A stretch of 30,193 nt of DNA from Bacteroidales bacterium (GCA_016293065.1 JAEDEY010000017.1:1-30193); one strand, 5' to 3'; counted from the stretch's first letter, positions 1-7,063 are shown. Numbers and translations: made by a program. Notes: a model not told the origin generated them from the sequence alone.

Positions 1-38
1 TTTTTTTTCCTCGCGAGCCCGCAAAATTTGCCACCCGT

Positions 39-65
39 GGTTACCTCGGTTACTCGGGTTACTCC
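39..65. repeat. Three tandem 9-bp repeats (GGTTAC + CTC/TCG/TCC)
   Basis: Three adjacent 9-bp units, GGTTACCTC, GGTTACTCG and GGTTACTCC, are visible. The + frame through them is open from the window edge to a TAA at 78-80 and would read Gly-Tyr-Leu/Ser repeats. They could therefore be the tail of a coding region that starts outside the window, or a simple intergenic repeat. The short length does not decide between these. Confidence 0.6.
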
Positions 66-143
66 TCATGTTGGTATTAACTTACAAATTTCTTTGTCGT
101 TTTCAAAATCCTGGACAAGGGGCTTCAACACTCTGGACAACTA

Positions 144-174
144 TTGGAAATGAGTGGAAAATGTCGTATCTTTG
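144..174 (+). promoter_or_regulatory. Bacteroidetes-type promoter (distal, upstream of nrdG)
   Basis: TTG at 144-146 and TATCTTTG at 167-174 are separated by 20 bp and match the Bacteroidetes sigma-ABfr consensus (TTTG, 19-21 bp, TAnnTTTG). Transcription would start near 181. The first start codon downstream (208) opens only a 39-codon frame, so this promoter either makes a long nrdG leader or serves a small RNA or peptide. Confidence 0.6.
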
Positions 175-207
175 CAGCGTGAAGAATGATCAAACACCGC
201 ATCAAAA

Positions 208-327
208 ATGACAAGACATAGACAAGCAAAAATGAATCCATACTCTACTCCTTCTTTCCATATCTGTGGAAAAGGCCCGAATCCGCCCTTTTGTATTGTT
301 ATTGATATCTTCCCCAATTTGTTCTGA
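208..327 (+). other. Possible 39-codon small ORF in the nrdG leader
   Basis: An ATG at 208 (second in-frame ATG at 232) opens a 39-codon frame that ends in TGA at 325-327, just downstream of the promoter at 144-174. The product would be rich in Pro, Phe, Ile and Cys and matches no family I know. A weak 6-bp hairpin (AAAAGG...CCTTTT, about 270-294) lies inside the frame. It could be a leader peptide, but an open frame of this size is expected by chance. Across the rest of 1-480 I see only the repeats at 39-65 and two promoters. Confidence 0.15.
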
Positions 328-393
328 TTTATGCTTTATTTGTCGATATATATGCCCAAAACACCCTCGAATCCACACTTTTTCCTCTGAACA

Positions 394-425
394 TTTGCTT
401 CGTACAAAAAAATGATGTATCTTTC
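394..425 (+). promoter_or_regulatory. Proximal nrdG promoter
   Basis: TTTG at 394-397 and TATCTTTC at 418-425 are separated by exactly 20 bp and match the Bacteroidetes consensus at all but the last base. Transcription would begin near 432. This excludes the upstream in-frame ATGs at 412 and 415 and supports the nrdG start at 481, with a leader of about 50 nt. Confidence 0.7.
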
Positions 426-480
426 AACCGCAAACCATAACTTTATCGGTAAAAATAATATTATCAAAGAGAAGATTGAG

Positions 481-987
481 ATGAACATACAGATAATGCA
501 GATTGTGGTCGATACGACCGTCGATGGTCCAGGCTGGCGCACGAGCATCTATTGTGCCGGATGCCGTCATGCGTGTCCAGGGTGTCATAATGCCGAGACA
601 TGGCCATTCGATGCTGGCACAACGATGTCGGTCGATGAGGTAATGGAGCAGTTGCGTGCGACTGATGGCAACATCACCTTCTCGGGTGGCGACCCGATGT
701 ATCAGGCCGAGGCTTTCACCGAGCTGGCCCGCCGCATACGCGATGAGCTGCATCGCACGATATGGTGCTACACGGGCTTCACCTTCGAGCAGGTGCTTGC
801 CGACCCAGTGATGAGCCGTATGCTGCCCTATCTCGAAGTGCTGGTCGATGGACCGTTCGTTGCAGCTCAGCGCAGTCTTGACCTTTTGTTCCGCGGAAGC
901 AGCAACCAGAGGCTCATCGACGTGCAGAGATCGCTCAGGGAGAACAAGGTCGTGGAATATGAGTACAATCCTTATCCCACATTCTAA
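481..987 (+). CDS. nrdG: Anaerobic ribonucleoside-triphosphate reductase activating protein (NrdG)
   Basis: This is a radical SAM enzyme that installs the glycyl radical on class III ribonucleotide reductase NrdD, allowing dNTP synthesis without oxygen. The 168-residue product carries the cluster motif CRHACPGC (C28, C32, C35), which fits CX3CX2C, followed by HN as in the NrdG family. A GGDP segment near residue 69 fits the SAM-binding GGE-type motif. Length is close to the usual 155-175. I chose ATG 481 because ATG 412 and 415 overlap or abut the -7 promoter element and homology begins just after 481. The fusion gene follows after 44 bp and is probably co-transcribed. No nrdD lies in the window, although the two are often adjacent. 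A distant pyruvate formate-lyase-type activase is the less likely alternative. Confidence 0.93.
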   Translation: MNIQIMQIVVDTTVDGPGWRTSIYCAGCRHACPGCHNAETWPFDAGTTMSVDEVMEQLRATDGNITFSGGDPMYQAEAFTELARRIRDELHRTIWCYTGFTFEQVLADPVMSRMLPYLEVLVDGPFVAAQRSLDLLFRGSSNQRLIDVQRSLRENKVVEYEYNPYPTF

Positions 988-1031
988 ATAATGGTTTTAA
1001 GTCTCAAAAATAATTGAAAAAGACAAGCTAA

Positions 1032-2165
1032 ATGACGAGCGATTTCACCCCAGTATTGACCATCACAGGTTCGGACAGCACTGGTGGAGCAGGAGTGCAG
1101 GCCGATATCAGGACGATTTCGGCACTTGGCGGCTATGCTCTCTCGGTGGTGACTGCAGTAACCGTTCAGGACACCCATGGCATCCATGCTCTCTATGAAC
1201 TGCCTGTCGATATTGTGGTTGGGCAGCTCAAGGCGATAATGGAAGATATGTTCCCGCGGGCCATCAAGGTGGGAATGGTGAGAGGAGTCGAGAGCATACG
1301 CGCTCTGTCGGACGAGATAGTGGCGTGCAGCAGTGTGGTGTGTGACCTCGCACTGGTCTCTTCTCGCGGTGAACGTCTGGCGAGCGATGATGAAATTGCC
1401 GTGTTCATGAACCGCATGCTGCCCCGGGTCAAGGTGCTGACGCTCAAGAGTGCTGATGCAGAGGTGCTGCTCGGCCGAAAGGTGGAGGGCATCGACGATA
1501 TGACCGACATGGCGCATAGGCTCATCGCCCTTGGTCCAGAAGCCGTACTGATCAAGGGAGGTCGAGGCAGGGGCAAGATGCTCACCGACGTGCTTGTGCT
1601 CGAAGGAGCCGACGAGCCAGTCTTCTTTTCTTCGCCCAATGTCGATGGCTGGCTGCTTCATGGCATCGGAGGGACGCTGTCGTCGGCCATTGCCACCTTC
1701 CTTGCCAAGGGCGAGGATGTCGAGAAGGCTGTGCGTCGGGCTCACGACTACATGCGCAACCTCGTGGTCTATTCGCTTGCCTCATCGCGCGATCGAGGCG
1801 CATTGCTCGACAAGGTGCCTGCATCGAACGTGAGCGCGCGTCATGTCGAACTCTACAACAGCTTCCTTGCACTTGTGGCACGTTTCCATCGCCAGTCGCG
1901 CAACGTGGCTTTCTATGCCAAGGAGATGGGAATAGGAGAGAAGTATCTGCGCACCATCACCAATTCCATCACGGGCAAGTCGCCCAAGCAGGTGCTCGCC
2001 GACTATCTGATGCGCGAGATCGAACGCTCGCTCATGAGCACTACGATGACAGTTCAGGAGGTGGCATATCACTACGGATTCCAGTCGCAATCGCTCTTCA
2101 GCAAGTACTTCTTCCAACAAAGAGGATGCTCGCCATCGGACTTCAGAAACTCGCATTCTGTTTGA
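1032..2165 (+). CDS. ThiD-like (HMP/pyridoxal) kinase domain fused to AraC-type HTH; probable ligand-sensing regulator
   Basis: Residues 8-250 are a ThiD/PdxK-type ribokinase fold: GSDSTGGAGVQAD near 13-25, VQDTHG near 45-50. Residues 275-372 are an AraC-family double helix-turn-helix, with the second helix pair around VQEVAYHYGFQSQSLFSKYF and the typical G-SPSDFR end. The substrate-side N-terminus is well kept, but the phosphotransfer side is degraded. The usual DPVM is DLAL (105-108), TPN is TLK (137-139), KGGH is KGGR (175-178), and the GTGC anion hole with catalytic Cys is GIGG (211-214). Automatic annotation would likely call it a bifunctional HMP kinase. I infer a catalytically weak or dead domain sensing HMP, pyridoxal or pyridoxine. 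It sits downstream of nrdG and directly upstream of pdxST, so pdxST control is the simplest hypothesis. No thi gene is visible. A still-active kinase that also regulates cannot be excluded. Confidence 0.88.
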   Translation: MTSDFTPVLTITGSDSTGGAGVQADIRTISALGGYALSVVTAVTVQDTHGIHALYELPVDIVVGQLKAIMEDMFPRAIKVGMVRGVESIRALSDEIVACSSVVCDLALVSSRGERLASDDEIAVFMNRMLPRVKVLTLKSADAEVLLGRKVEGIDDMTDMAHRLIALGPEAVLIKGGRGRGKMLTDVLVLEGADEPVFFSSPNVDGWLLHGIGGTLSSAIATFLAKGEDVEKAVRRAHDYMRNLVVYSLASSRDRGALLDKVPASNVSARHVELYNSFLALVARFHRQSRNVAFYAKEMGIGEKYLRTITNSITGKSPKQVLADYLMREIERSLMSTTMTVQEVAYHYGFQSQSLFSKYFFQQRGCSPSDFRNSHSV

Positions 2166-2230
2166 AAAATTATAATGTGTGGTTTGAAGAAAGGGAAAAG
2201 AATTTGAATATTACGGAATAAAGTTTTGAT

Positions 2231-2265
2231 AAATAGGAACAGTTTCTTCGCTGTTCCTATTTTTT
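2231..2265 (+). terminator. Rho-independent terminator after the ThiD-AraC gene
   Basis: A perfect 12-bp stem (AAATAGGAACAG, 2231-2242, with CTGTTCCTATTT, 2251-2262) and an 8-nt loop run into a T tract (2260-2265). It separates the nrdG/ThiD-AraC unit from pdxST. Confidence 0.92.
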
Positions 2266-2268
2266 ATA

Positions 2269-2310
2269 TCAAATTTGCGTCAAATTTTTTACACAAAAGA
2301 ATTATTTTTG
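2269..2310 (+). promoter_or_regulatory. Candidate pdxST promoter/operator region with direct repeats
   Basis: TCAAATTT occurs at 2269-2276 and again at 2280-2287, an 11-bp period (one helical turn), as expected for the two HTH units of an AraC-type protein. A -7-like CAAATTTG (2270-2277) lies inside the first copy. A perfect-looking TATTTTTG (2303-2310) ends only 2 bp before the pdxS ATG and would put the transcription start inside the gene, so the upstream one is the likelier promoter. No convincing -33 element accompanies either. This is AT-rich DNA, so chance repeats are possible. Confidence 0.35.
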
Positions 2311-2312
2311 TT

Positions 2313-3191
2313 ATGCAACAGAACGATCGACAGATTTTGAACCGCAACTTGGCACAGATGCTCAAGGGCGGTGTGATTATGGATGTAACAACTCCAGAGC
2401 AGGCTCGTATTGCCGAGGCTGCAGGTGCATGTGCTGTAATGGCTTTGGAACGTATTCCTGCTGATATCCGTGCTGCAGGTGGCGTGAGCCGTATGAGCGA
2501 TCCAAAGATGATCAAGGGTATTCAGGAGGCTGTGAGTATTCCTGTCATGGCAAAGTGCCGTATCGGCCATTTCGTAGAGGCACAGATTCTTGAGGCTATC
2601 GAGATCGACTATATCGATGAGAGCGAGGTGCTTTCACCAGCCGACGACGTATATCACATCAACAAGAACGAGTTCAAGGTGCCTTTCGTGTGTGGTGCAA
2701 AGGATCTCGGTGAGGCTCTTCGCCGTATTGCCGAAGGTGCTTCGATGATCCGCACAAAGGGTGAGCCTGGTACTGGCGATGTCATTCAGGCTGTTCGCCA
2801 CATGCGTATGATGCAGAGCGAGATCCGTCGCCTCACATCAATGGCTGAGGACGAGCTCTATGAGGCAGCAAAGCAATTGCGTGTGCCATTCGACCTCGTG
2901 ATGTATGTGCATGAGAATGGCAAGTTGCCAGTGGTCAACTTTGCAGCAGGTGGTGTTGCTACTCCAGCTGATGCTGCTCTTATGATGCAGCTCGGTGCAG
3001 AGGGTGTGTTCGTAGGCAGCGGTATCTTCAAGAGCGGTGATCCTGCAAAGCGTGCCCAGGCTATCGTCAAGGCTGTCACCAACTATAAGGATGCCAAGAT
3101 CATTGCTGAATTGAGCGAGGATCTCGGCGAGGCTATGGTAGGTATCAATGAGAGCGAGATTCAGCTTCTCATGGCTGAACGTGGTAAATAA
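2313..3191 (+). CDS. pdxS: Pyridoxal 5'-phosphate synthase, synthase subunit PdxS
   Basis: PdxS makes PLP directly from ribose 5-phosphate, glyceraldehyde 3-phosphate and ammonia delivered by PdxT (DXP-independent vitamin B6 pathway, cytoplasm). The 292-residue product matches the usual 290-297 and is highly conserved. It has KGGVIMDV (catalytic Asp24), MAKCRIGH with Schiff-base Lys81, RTKGEPGTG with Lys149, and NFAAGGVATPADAALMMQLG in the phosphate-binding C-terminal half. An open frame extends upstream to 2226, but it runs through the terminator hairpin and homology begins at 2313. pdxT follows after 9 bp. The local base composition is lower in GC than in the upstream gene, which fits a highly expressed core gene. 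Confidence 0.98.
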   Translation: MQQNDRQILNRNLAQMLKGGVIMDVTTPEQARIAEAAGACAVMALERIPADIRAAGGVSRMSDPKMIKGIQEAVSIPVMAKCRIGHFVEAQILEAIEIDYIDESEVLSPADDVYHINKNEFKVPFVCGAKDLGEALRRIAEGASMIRTKGEPGTGDVIQAVRHMRMMQSEIRRLTSMAEDELYEAAKQLRVPFDLVMYVHENGKLPVVNFAAGGVATPADAALMMQLGAEGVFVGSGIFKSGDPAKRAQAIVKAVTNYKDAKIIAELSEDLGEAMVGINESEIQLLMAERGK

Positions 3192-3200
3192 CCGGGGATA

Positions 3201-3773
3201 ATGACAATAGCAATCTTGGCTCTGCAAGGAGCTTTTGTCGAGCATGAGCAGATGCTCAACAGCCTTGGTGTAGAGACTTTCCTTATCCGCAAGACCGAAG
3301 ACTGGCAGCGCCATAAGGATGGTCTCGTCATTCCTGGTGGCGAGAGCACTGCCATGCTCAAGATTATGAAGGATGAGCTGTTGCTCGAACCTATCCGTGA
3401 GGCTATTGCCAATGGCTTGCCGGTGTTCGGCACATGCGCTGGCATGATACTGCTTGCCAACAGCGTGGAGAACGAGGAACGCGAGCGTCTGGCTACGATG
3501 GACATCTTCGTGCGTCGCAATGCCTACGGACGTCAGCTCGGCAGTTTCTACACCGTAGCGCCTGTCAAGGGCATTGGCGACGATGTGCCGATGACCTTCA
3601 TCCGTGCTCCATACATCATCAGCGTGGGCAATGGGGTAGAGGTGCTCGCAACTGTCGATGGCAACATCGTGGCTGCACGTCAGAACCATCAGCTCGTCTG
3701 CTCATTCCATCCCGAACTTAACACCGACACCCGTTTCCACCAGTATTTCGTGGAGATGGTGAAAGGTAAATAA
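3201..3773 (+). CDS. pdxT: Pyridoxal 5'-phosphate synthase, glutaminase subunit PdxT
   Basis: PdxT hydrolyses glutamine and channels ammonia into PdxS; twelve of each form the PLP synthase complex. The 190-residue class I glutamine amidotransferase has all expected parts. These are PGGEST (45-50, oxyanion region), the nucleophile Cys79 in GTCAGM, and His170/Glu172 in SFHPEL, the same positions as in B. subtilis PdxT. ATG 3201 lies 9 bp after the pdxS stop, so the two are surely one transcript. The gene ends at a long inverted repeat shared with the convergent uxaA. Confidence 0.98.
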   Translation: MTIAILALQGAFVEHEQMLNSLGVETFLIRKTEDWQRHKDGLVIPGGESTAMLKIMKDELLLEPIREAIANGLPVFGTCAGMILLANSVENEERERLATMDIFVRRNAYGRQLGSFYTVAPVKGIGDDVPMTFIRAPYIISVGNGVEVLATVDGNIVAARQNHQLVCSFHPELNTDTRFHQYFVEMVKGK

Positions 3774-3777
3774 TATC

Positions 3778-3812
3778 ACATTATGATGGGAGTCTTTGTC
3801 CCATCATAATGT
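3778..3812. terminator. 14-bp inverted repeat between convergent pdxT and uxaA (bidirectional terminator)
   Basis: ACATTATGATGGGA (3778-3791) pairs perfectly with TCCCATCATAATGT (3799-3812) across a 7-nt loop. It sits 5 bp after pdxT, and its right arm contains the uxaA stop codon. Neither flank has a clear T tract, so it may act as an mRNA 3'-end stabiliser more than as a classic intrinsic terminator. Confidence 0.7.
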
Positions 3813-5309
3813 TACGCCCGACTTGAAGATCGCGATTTCGTGGATATCTGCCAACTCATTGTTGGTACGTTCGCCATCAGCAACATCGAGAATCTTGGCG
3901 ACGAACTGCTGCAAAACGTCGTTCATCGCTTGGTCTTCGGCCAGCACGCCCGCATTGAAGTCTATCCACGAAGGCTTGCGTTTGGCAAGTGTGCTATTGG
4001 TGCTCACCTTCAGAGTTGGGACAAAAGTCCCGAAGGGAGTGCCTCGTCCTGTGGTGAAAAGTACCATCTGGCAGCCTGCTGCGGCGAGAGCCGTCGATGC
4101 CACAAGGTCGTTGCCTGGGGCAGAAAGAAGATTCAGTCCATTGTGCTGTATTCGGTCGCCATATTCCATGACACCGCATACGGCACTTTTTCCTGATTTC
4201 TGGGTGCAGCCGAGAGCCTTTTCTTCGAGAGTGGAAATGCCTCCAGCCTTATTGCCTGGCGAAGGATTTTCGCCACATGGCTCACCATGACTGAGGAAGT
4301 AGTTCTTGAAGTTGTTGATGAGCGATATGGTCTGGTCGAGCAATGTCTGAGAGGCGCATCGCTCCATGAGGATGGTCTCTGCTCCGAACATCTCGGGCAC
4401 TTCGGTGAGTATGGTGGTGCCACCTTGTGTCTCGCACAGGAAGTCGGAGAATGCGCCAAGCAGAGGATTGGCAGTGATGCCAGAGAATCCGTCGGAACCA
4501 CCACATTTCAGACCAATGCGAAGCGTTGAGGCAGGTACTGTCTCGCGCTTGTTTTTTTGTGCATTGGCAATGAGTTCCCTGAGAATCGTCACACCATGAT
4601 CGACTTCATTGCCTTCGACTTCCTGGCACACCATGAAACGCACACGGCTCTTGTCGTAGTCGCCACAGAAACTCTCGAACACCTTAGGCTGGTTGTTCTC
4701 ACAACCCAAGCCGACTACCAGAATGGCACCTGCATTGGGGTGGTGCACCATGTCGCGTAGTATCTTCTTTGTGTTCTCGTGGTCGTCCGAGAGCTGAGAA
4801 CAGCCATAGTTGTGGGGAAAGTGGAAGATGCCGTCGATGCCCTCGATAGAGTCGCCTAATTCAGCTTTGGTCTTTTCGACTATCTGCTTGATGATGCCAT
4901 TGACGCATCCTACGGTAGGTATTACCCATACCTCGTTGCGAATGCCGACTTGGCCATCGCTCCTCACGTATCCCTGATAGGTCATCTGCTGACCGTGAGG
5001 CACTCCACGCTTTAGGCCTTTGAGACGTATGCCGCTATAGTCGAGTGTGCCTTCGAGATTGGTTTGAATGTCGTTATGGTCGAGCAGAGAACCACGGGCA
5101 ATAGCGTGACGGGCATGACCGATGGGGAAGCCGTATTTGATGATGTCGTCTCCTTCGGCAAAGTCCTTCAGTGCGCATTTGTGTCCTGCTGGCACGTCGG
5201 TCAGCAGTGTGATGTCGTCGTCACCGACCCTGAGGGTCGTTCCTGCCGACAAGGGCTGCAGAGCCACAATCACCGTATCGGCAGGGTTGATATGTATATA
5301 TTCTTTCAT
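3804..5309 (-). CDS. uxaA: Altronate dehydratase (UxaA)
   Basis: UxaA dehydrates D-altronate to 2-keto-3-deoxygluconate (KDG), step three of galacturonate breakdown. From ATG 5309 the product has 501 residues: an N-terminal SAF domain (about 1-75) followed by the large D-galactarate dehydratase/altronate hydrolase domain. That domain contains HNYGCSQL, GLGCENNQ, GLKCGGSDGFSG and TTGRGTPFG. The conserved cysteines and Fe dependence are family knowledge. An ATG at 5336 would add nine residues and abut the uxaB stop. I prefer 5309, where homologous N-termini begin, 23 bp after uxaB. It is the second gene of the uxaB-uxaA operon, and its stop codon lies inside the 3778-3812 inverted repeat. Confidence 0.96.
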   Translation of the reverse strand: MKEYIHINPADTVIVALQPLSAGTTLRVGDDDITLLTDVPAGHKCALKDFAEGDDIIKYGFPIGHARHAIARGSLLDHNDIQTNLEGTLDYSGIRLKGLKRGVPHGQQMTYQGYVRSDGQVGIRNEVWVIPTVGCVNGIIKQIVEKTKAELGDSIEGIDGIFHFPHNYGCSQLSDDHENTKKILRDMVHHPNAGAILVVGLGCENNQPKVFESFCGDYDKSRVRFMVCQEVEGNEVDHGVTILRELIANAQKNKRETVPASTLRIGLKCGGSDGFSGITANPLLGAFSDFLCETQGGTTILTEVPEMFGAETILMERCASQTLLDQTISLINNFKNYFLSHGEPCGENPSPGNKAGGISTLEEKALGCTQKSGKSAVCGVMEYGDRIQHNGLNLLSAPGNDLVASTALAAAGCQMVLFTTGRGTPFGTFVPTLKVSTNSTLAKRKPSWIDFNAGVLAEDQAMNDVLQQFVAKILDVADGERTNNELADIHEIAIFKSGVTL

Positions 5310-5332
5310 AATGGAGCAATCACCGTTAATTG

Positions 5333-6817
5333 TCATTCCGTGACAATTCCCCTAACAGTAGCCAACATACCCTTCTCCTGTATCTGGTCGAGATAGCAGG
5401 TCAGCATGTCGGTCAGACCTGGGATGTCGTTGAGGTCGCCATGTTCTTTCCAGACGAGATCCTGAGCACCGAGCACGCCCTCAGCCACGGTGCGCGTGCA
5501 TCCAGTAGCCCATAGGTCTGTGAGCAACTGCATGATCTTTGGGTCGTCGTTTGGCTGGATGGCAGTACCATCGGCACGCTTCCCGCCTTTATAATAGGTA
5601 ATGATGGCTGCGAGACCAAGCACAAGTCCCTTTGGCAGTTCGCCCTTGCGCTGGAGATAGGTCTTGAGGCCTGGGAGGTCGCGTGTCTGGAACTTAGGGA
5701 AACTGTTGAGCATGATGCTGGTAACGGCATGATCGACATAAGGGTTGTCGAAACGTTCGAGCACGTCGGCTGCAAACTGCTGTAGTTCGGCAATTGGCAG
5801 ATTGAGCGTCTGCATCAGTTCTTCGTACTGTACCTTTTTGATATATTTGCCGATGACAGGATGATGGAGCGCATCTCGCACAATATCCACTCCACTCAGG
5901 AAGGCGATAGGAGAGAGCACGGTATGAGGTCCATTGAGCAACGTCACCTTACGCTCGTGGTAGGGAGCCTCAGATTCAGCTATCAGCACATTGAGTCCAG
6001 CCTTTTCGGCAGGAAACTCCTTGCGCAAGGCAGCAATAGACATGTTGGCAGGTTTCTCGATGACCCAAAGATGGAAGATCTCGGCCTGAACCACTAGGTT
6101 GTCGGCATAGCAGATCTTTTTCTGTATTTGGTCAATCTCCTTGCGAGGGAAGCCTGGGACGATACGGTCAACGAGGGTGGCACAGACATAGCAGTATTTG
6201 TTGAACCATCTCTTGAAGCGTGCGTAGTCCTTGCCGAAGTCATCTTTCCACAGTTCGATATACTGGCTGATACATTCCTTAAGGTGATGTCCGTTGAGGA
6301 ATATGAGTTCGCAAGGCATGATGATGAGGCCTTTCTTTGGGTCTCCGTTGAATGTCTTGAAACGACGGAAGAGAAGCTGGGTGAGCTTGCCAGGATAGGA
6401 CGATGCCGGAGTGTCGGAAAACTTGCATGAAGGGTCGAAGGCAATGCCCGCCTCGGTGGTGTTGGAGATGACGAATCGCATCTCGGGCTGATCGGCAAGA
6501 GCCAGGAATGCAGCATTCTGACTATATGGGTTGAGTGCACGGCTGATGACATCGATGCGCGTGAGCTGGTTGACAGGCTTGCCATTCTGACGACCCTGGA
6601 GGTTGACGTGATAGAGGCAGTCCTGGCCGTTGAGCATCTCGACCATACCTCGTTCGATAGGTTGCACAACCACTACACTCGAATTGAAATCTGTCTTCAG
6701 GTTCATGTTGTAGATGATCCAATCGACAAAAGCGCGGAGGAAGTTGCCTTCGCCAAACTGAATGATACGTTCTGGGGCATAGCTCTTGGGAGCCGTCTGC
6801 TTGTTCAATGTTTTCAT
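5333..6817 (-). CDS. uxaB: Tagaturonate reductase (altronate oxidoreductase, UxaB)
   Basis: UxaB reduces D-tagaturonate to D-altronate with NADH. The 494-residue product fits the mannitol dehydrogenase-type long-chain family (E. coli UxaB is 483). It has the N-terminal Rossmann segment IIQFGEGNFLRAFVDW and a C-terminal helical domain with KVTLLNGPHTVLSPIAFLSG, which holds the family's catalytic Lys-Asn-His region. ATG 6817 was chosen because the upstream in-frame extension to 6892 is AT-rich and overlaps the predicted promoter. It is the first gene of the - strand unit and is divergent from uxaC. Fructuronate reductase (UxuB) is a relative, but the uxaA/uxaC context favours UxaB. Confidence 0.95.
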   Translation of the reverse strand: MKTLNKQTAPKSYAPERIIQFGEGNFLRAFVDWIIYNMNLKTDFNSSVVVVQPIERGMVEMLNGQDCLYHVNLQGRQNGKPVNQLTRIDVISRALNPYSQNAAFLALADQPEMRFVISNTTEAGIAFDPSCKFSDTPASSYPGKLTQLLFRRFKTFNGDPKKGLIIMPCELIFLNGHHLKECISQYIELWKDDFGKDYARFKRWFNKYCYVCATLVDRIVPGFPRKEIDQIQKKICYADNLVVQAEIFHLWVIEKPANMSIAALRKEFPAEKAGLNVLIAESEAPYHERKVTLLNGPHTVLSPIAFLSGVDIVRDALHHPVIGKYIKKVQYEELMQTLNLPIAELQQFAADVLERFDNPYVDHAVTSIMLNSFPKFQTRDLPGLKTYLQRKGELPKGLVLGLAAIITYYKGGKRADGTAIQPNDDPKIMQLLTDLWATGCTRTVAEGVLGAQDLVWKEHGDLNDIPGLTDMLTCYLDQIQEKGMLATVRGIVTE

Positions 6818-6889
6818 TTTATGTTGTATTAGTATTATTTTTTGATAATATAGTATAAAAATGCCAAAAAGAATGTAACTTTCAACACG

Positions 6890-6920
6890 CAAATATAATA
6901 ATAATTATTCTTTTTTGAAA
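6890..6920 (-). promoter_or_regulatory. uxaBA promoter in the divergent uxaB-uxaC spacer
   Basis: On the - strand TATATTTG (6897 to 6890) matches the -7 consensus, with TTTC (6920-6917) 19 bp upstream as an imperfect -33. The start would be near 6883, giving a leader of about 65 nt. That leader contains a TATTAT/ATAATA inverted repeat (6833-6850). The spacer 6818-7063 is very AT-rich. For uxaC I find only imperfect promoter matches. A GAGCG (6936-6940) and CGCTC (6967-6971) inverted pair is the only GC-containing operator-like signal. Confidence 0.5.
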
Positions 6921-7063
6921 AAAAACTACGTCTTTGAGCGTAAATATAAAAAAAATAGTTAACTTCGCTCGGTAAATAAAGCAAAAAAAGCAAAGTATAA
7001 GCCAAAGTTTGTTGTTTTTTGCATTACTTTTAGATCTTAATGAATCACAAATCATAGACAATT

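Noticed and set aside
412..480. N-terminal extension of NrdG from ATG 412
   Set aside because: The first codons overlap the promoter's -7 element, so they would not be transcribed; conservation starts after 481.
984..1745. Long open frame on the - strand opposite the ThiD-AraC gene
   Set aside because: It is a shadow of a clearly conserved + strand protein; its product has no recognisable domain and is rich in His, Arg and Ser as antisense frames of this composition usually are.
1032..2165. Plain annotation as functional HMP/HMP-P kinase for thiamine synthesis
   Set aside because: Four catalytic motifs are lost, an AraC domain is attached, and no thiamine gene or TPP riboswitch is visible nearby.
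2838..3689. 283-codon - strand frame opposite pdxS/pdxT
   Set aside because: Crosses two conserved genes and has no recognisable family features.
5310..5336. Upstream ATG for uxaA at 5336
   Set aside because: Adds nine unconserved residues and abuts the uxaB stop; ATG 5309 fits the family N-terminus better, though coupling at 5336 cannot be fully excluded.
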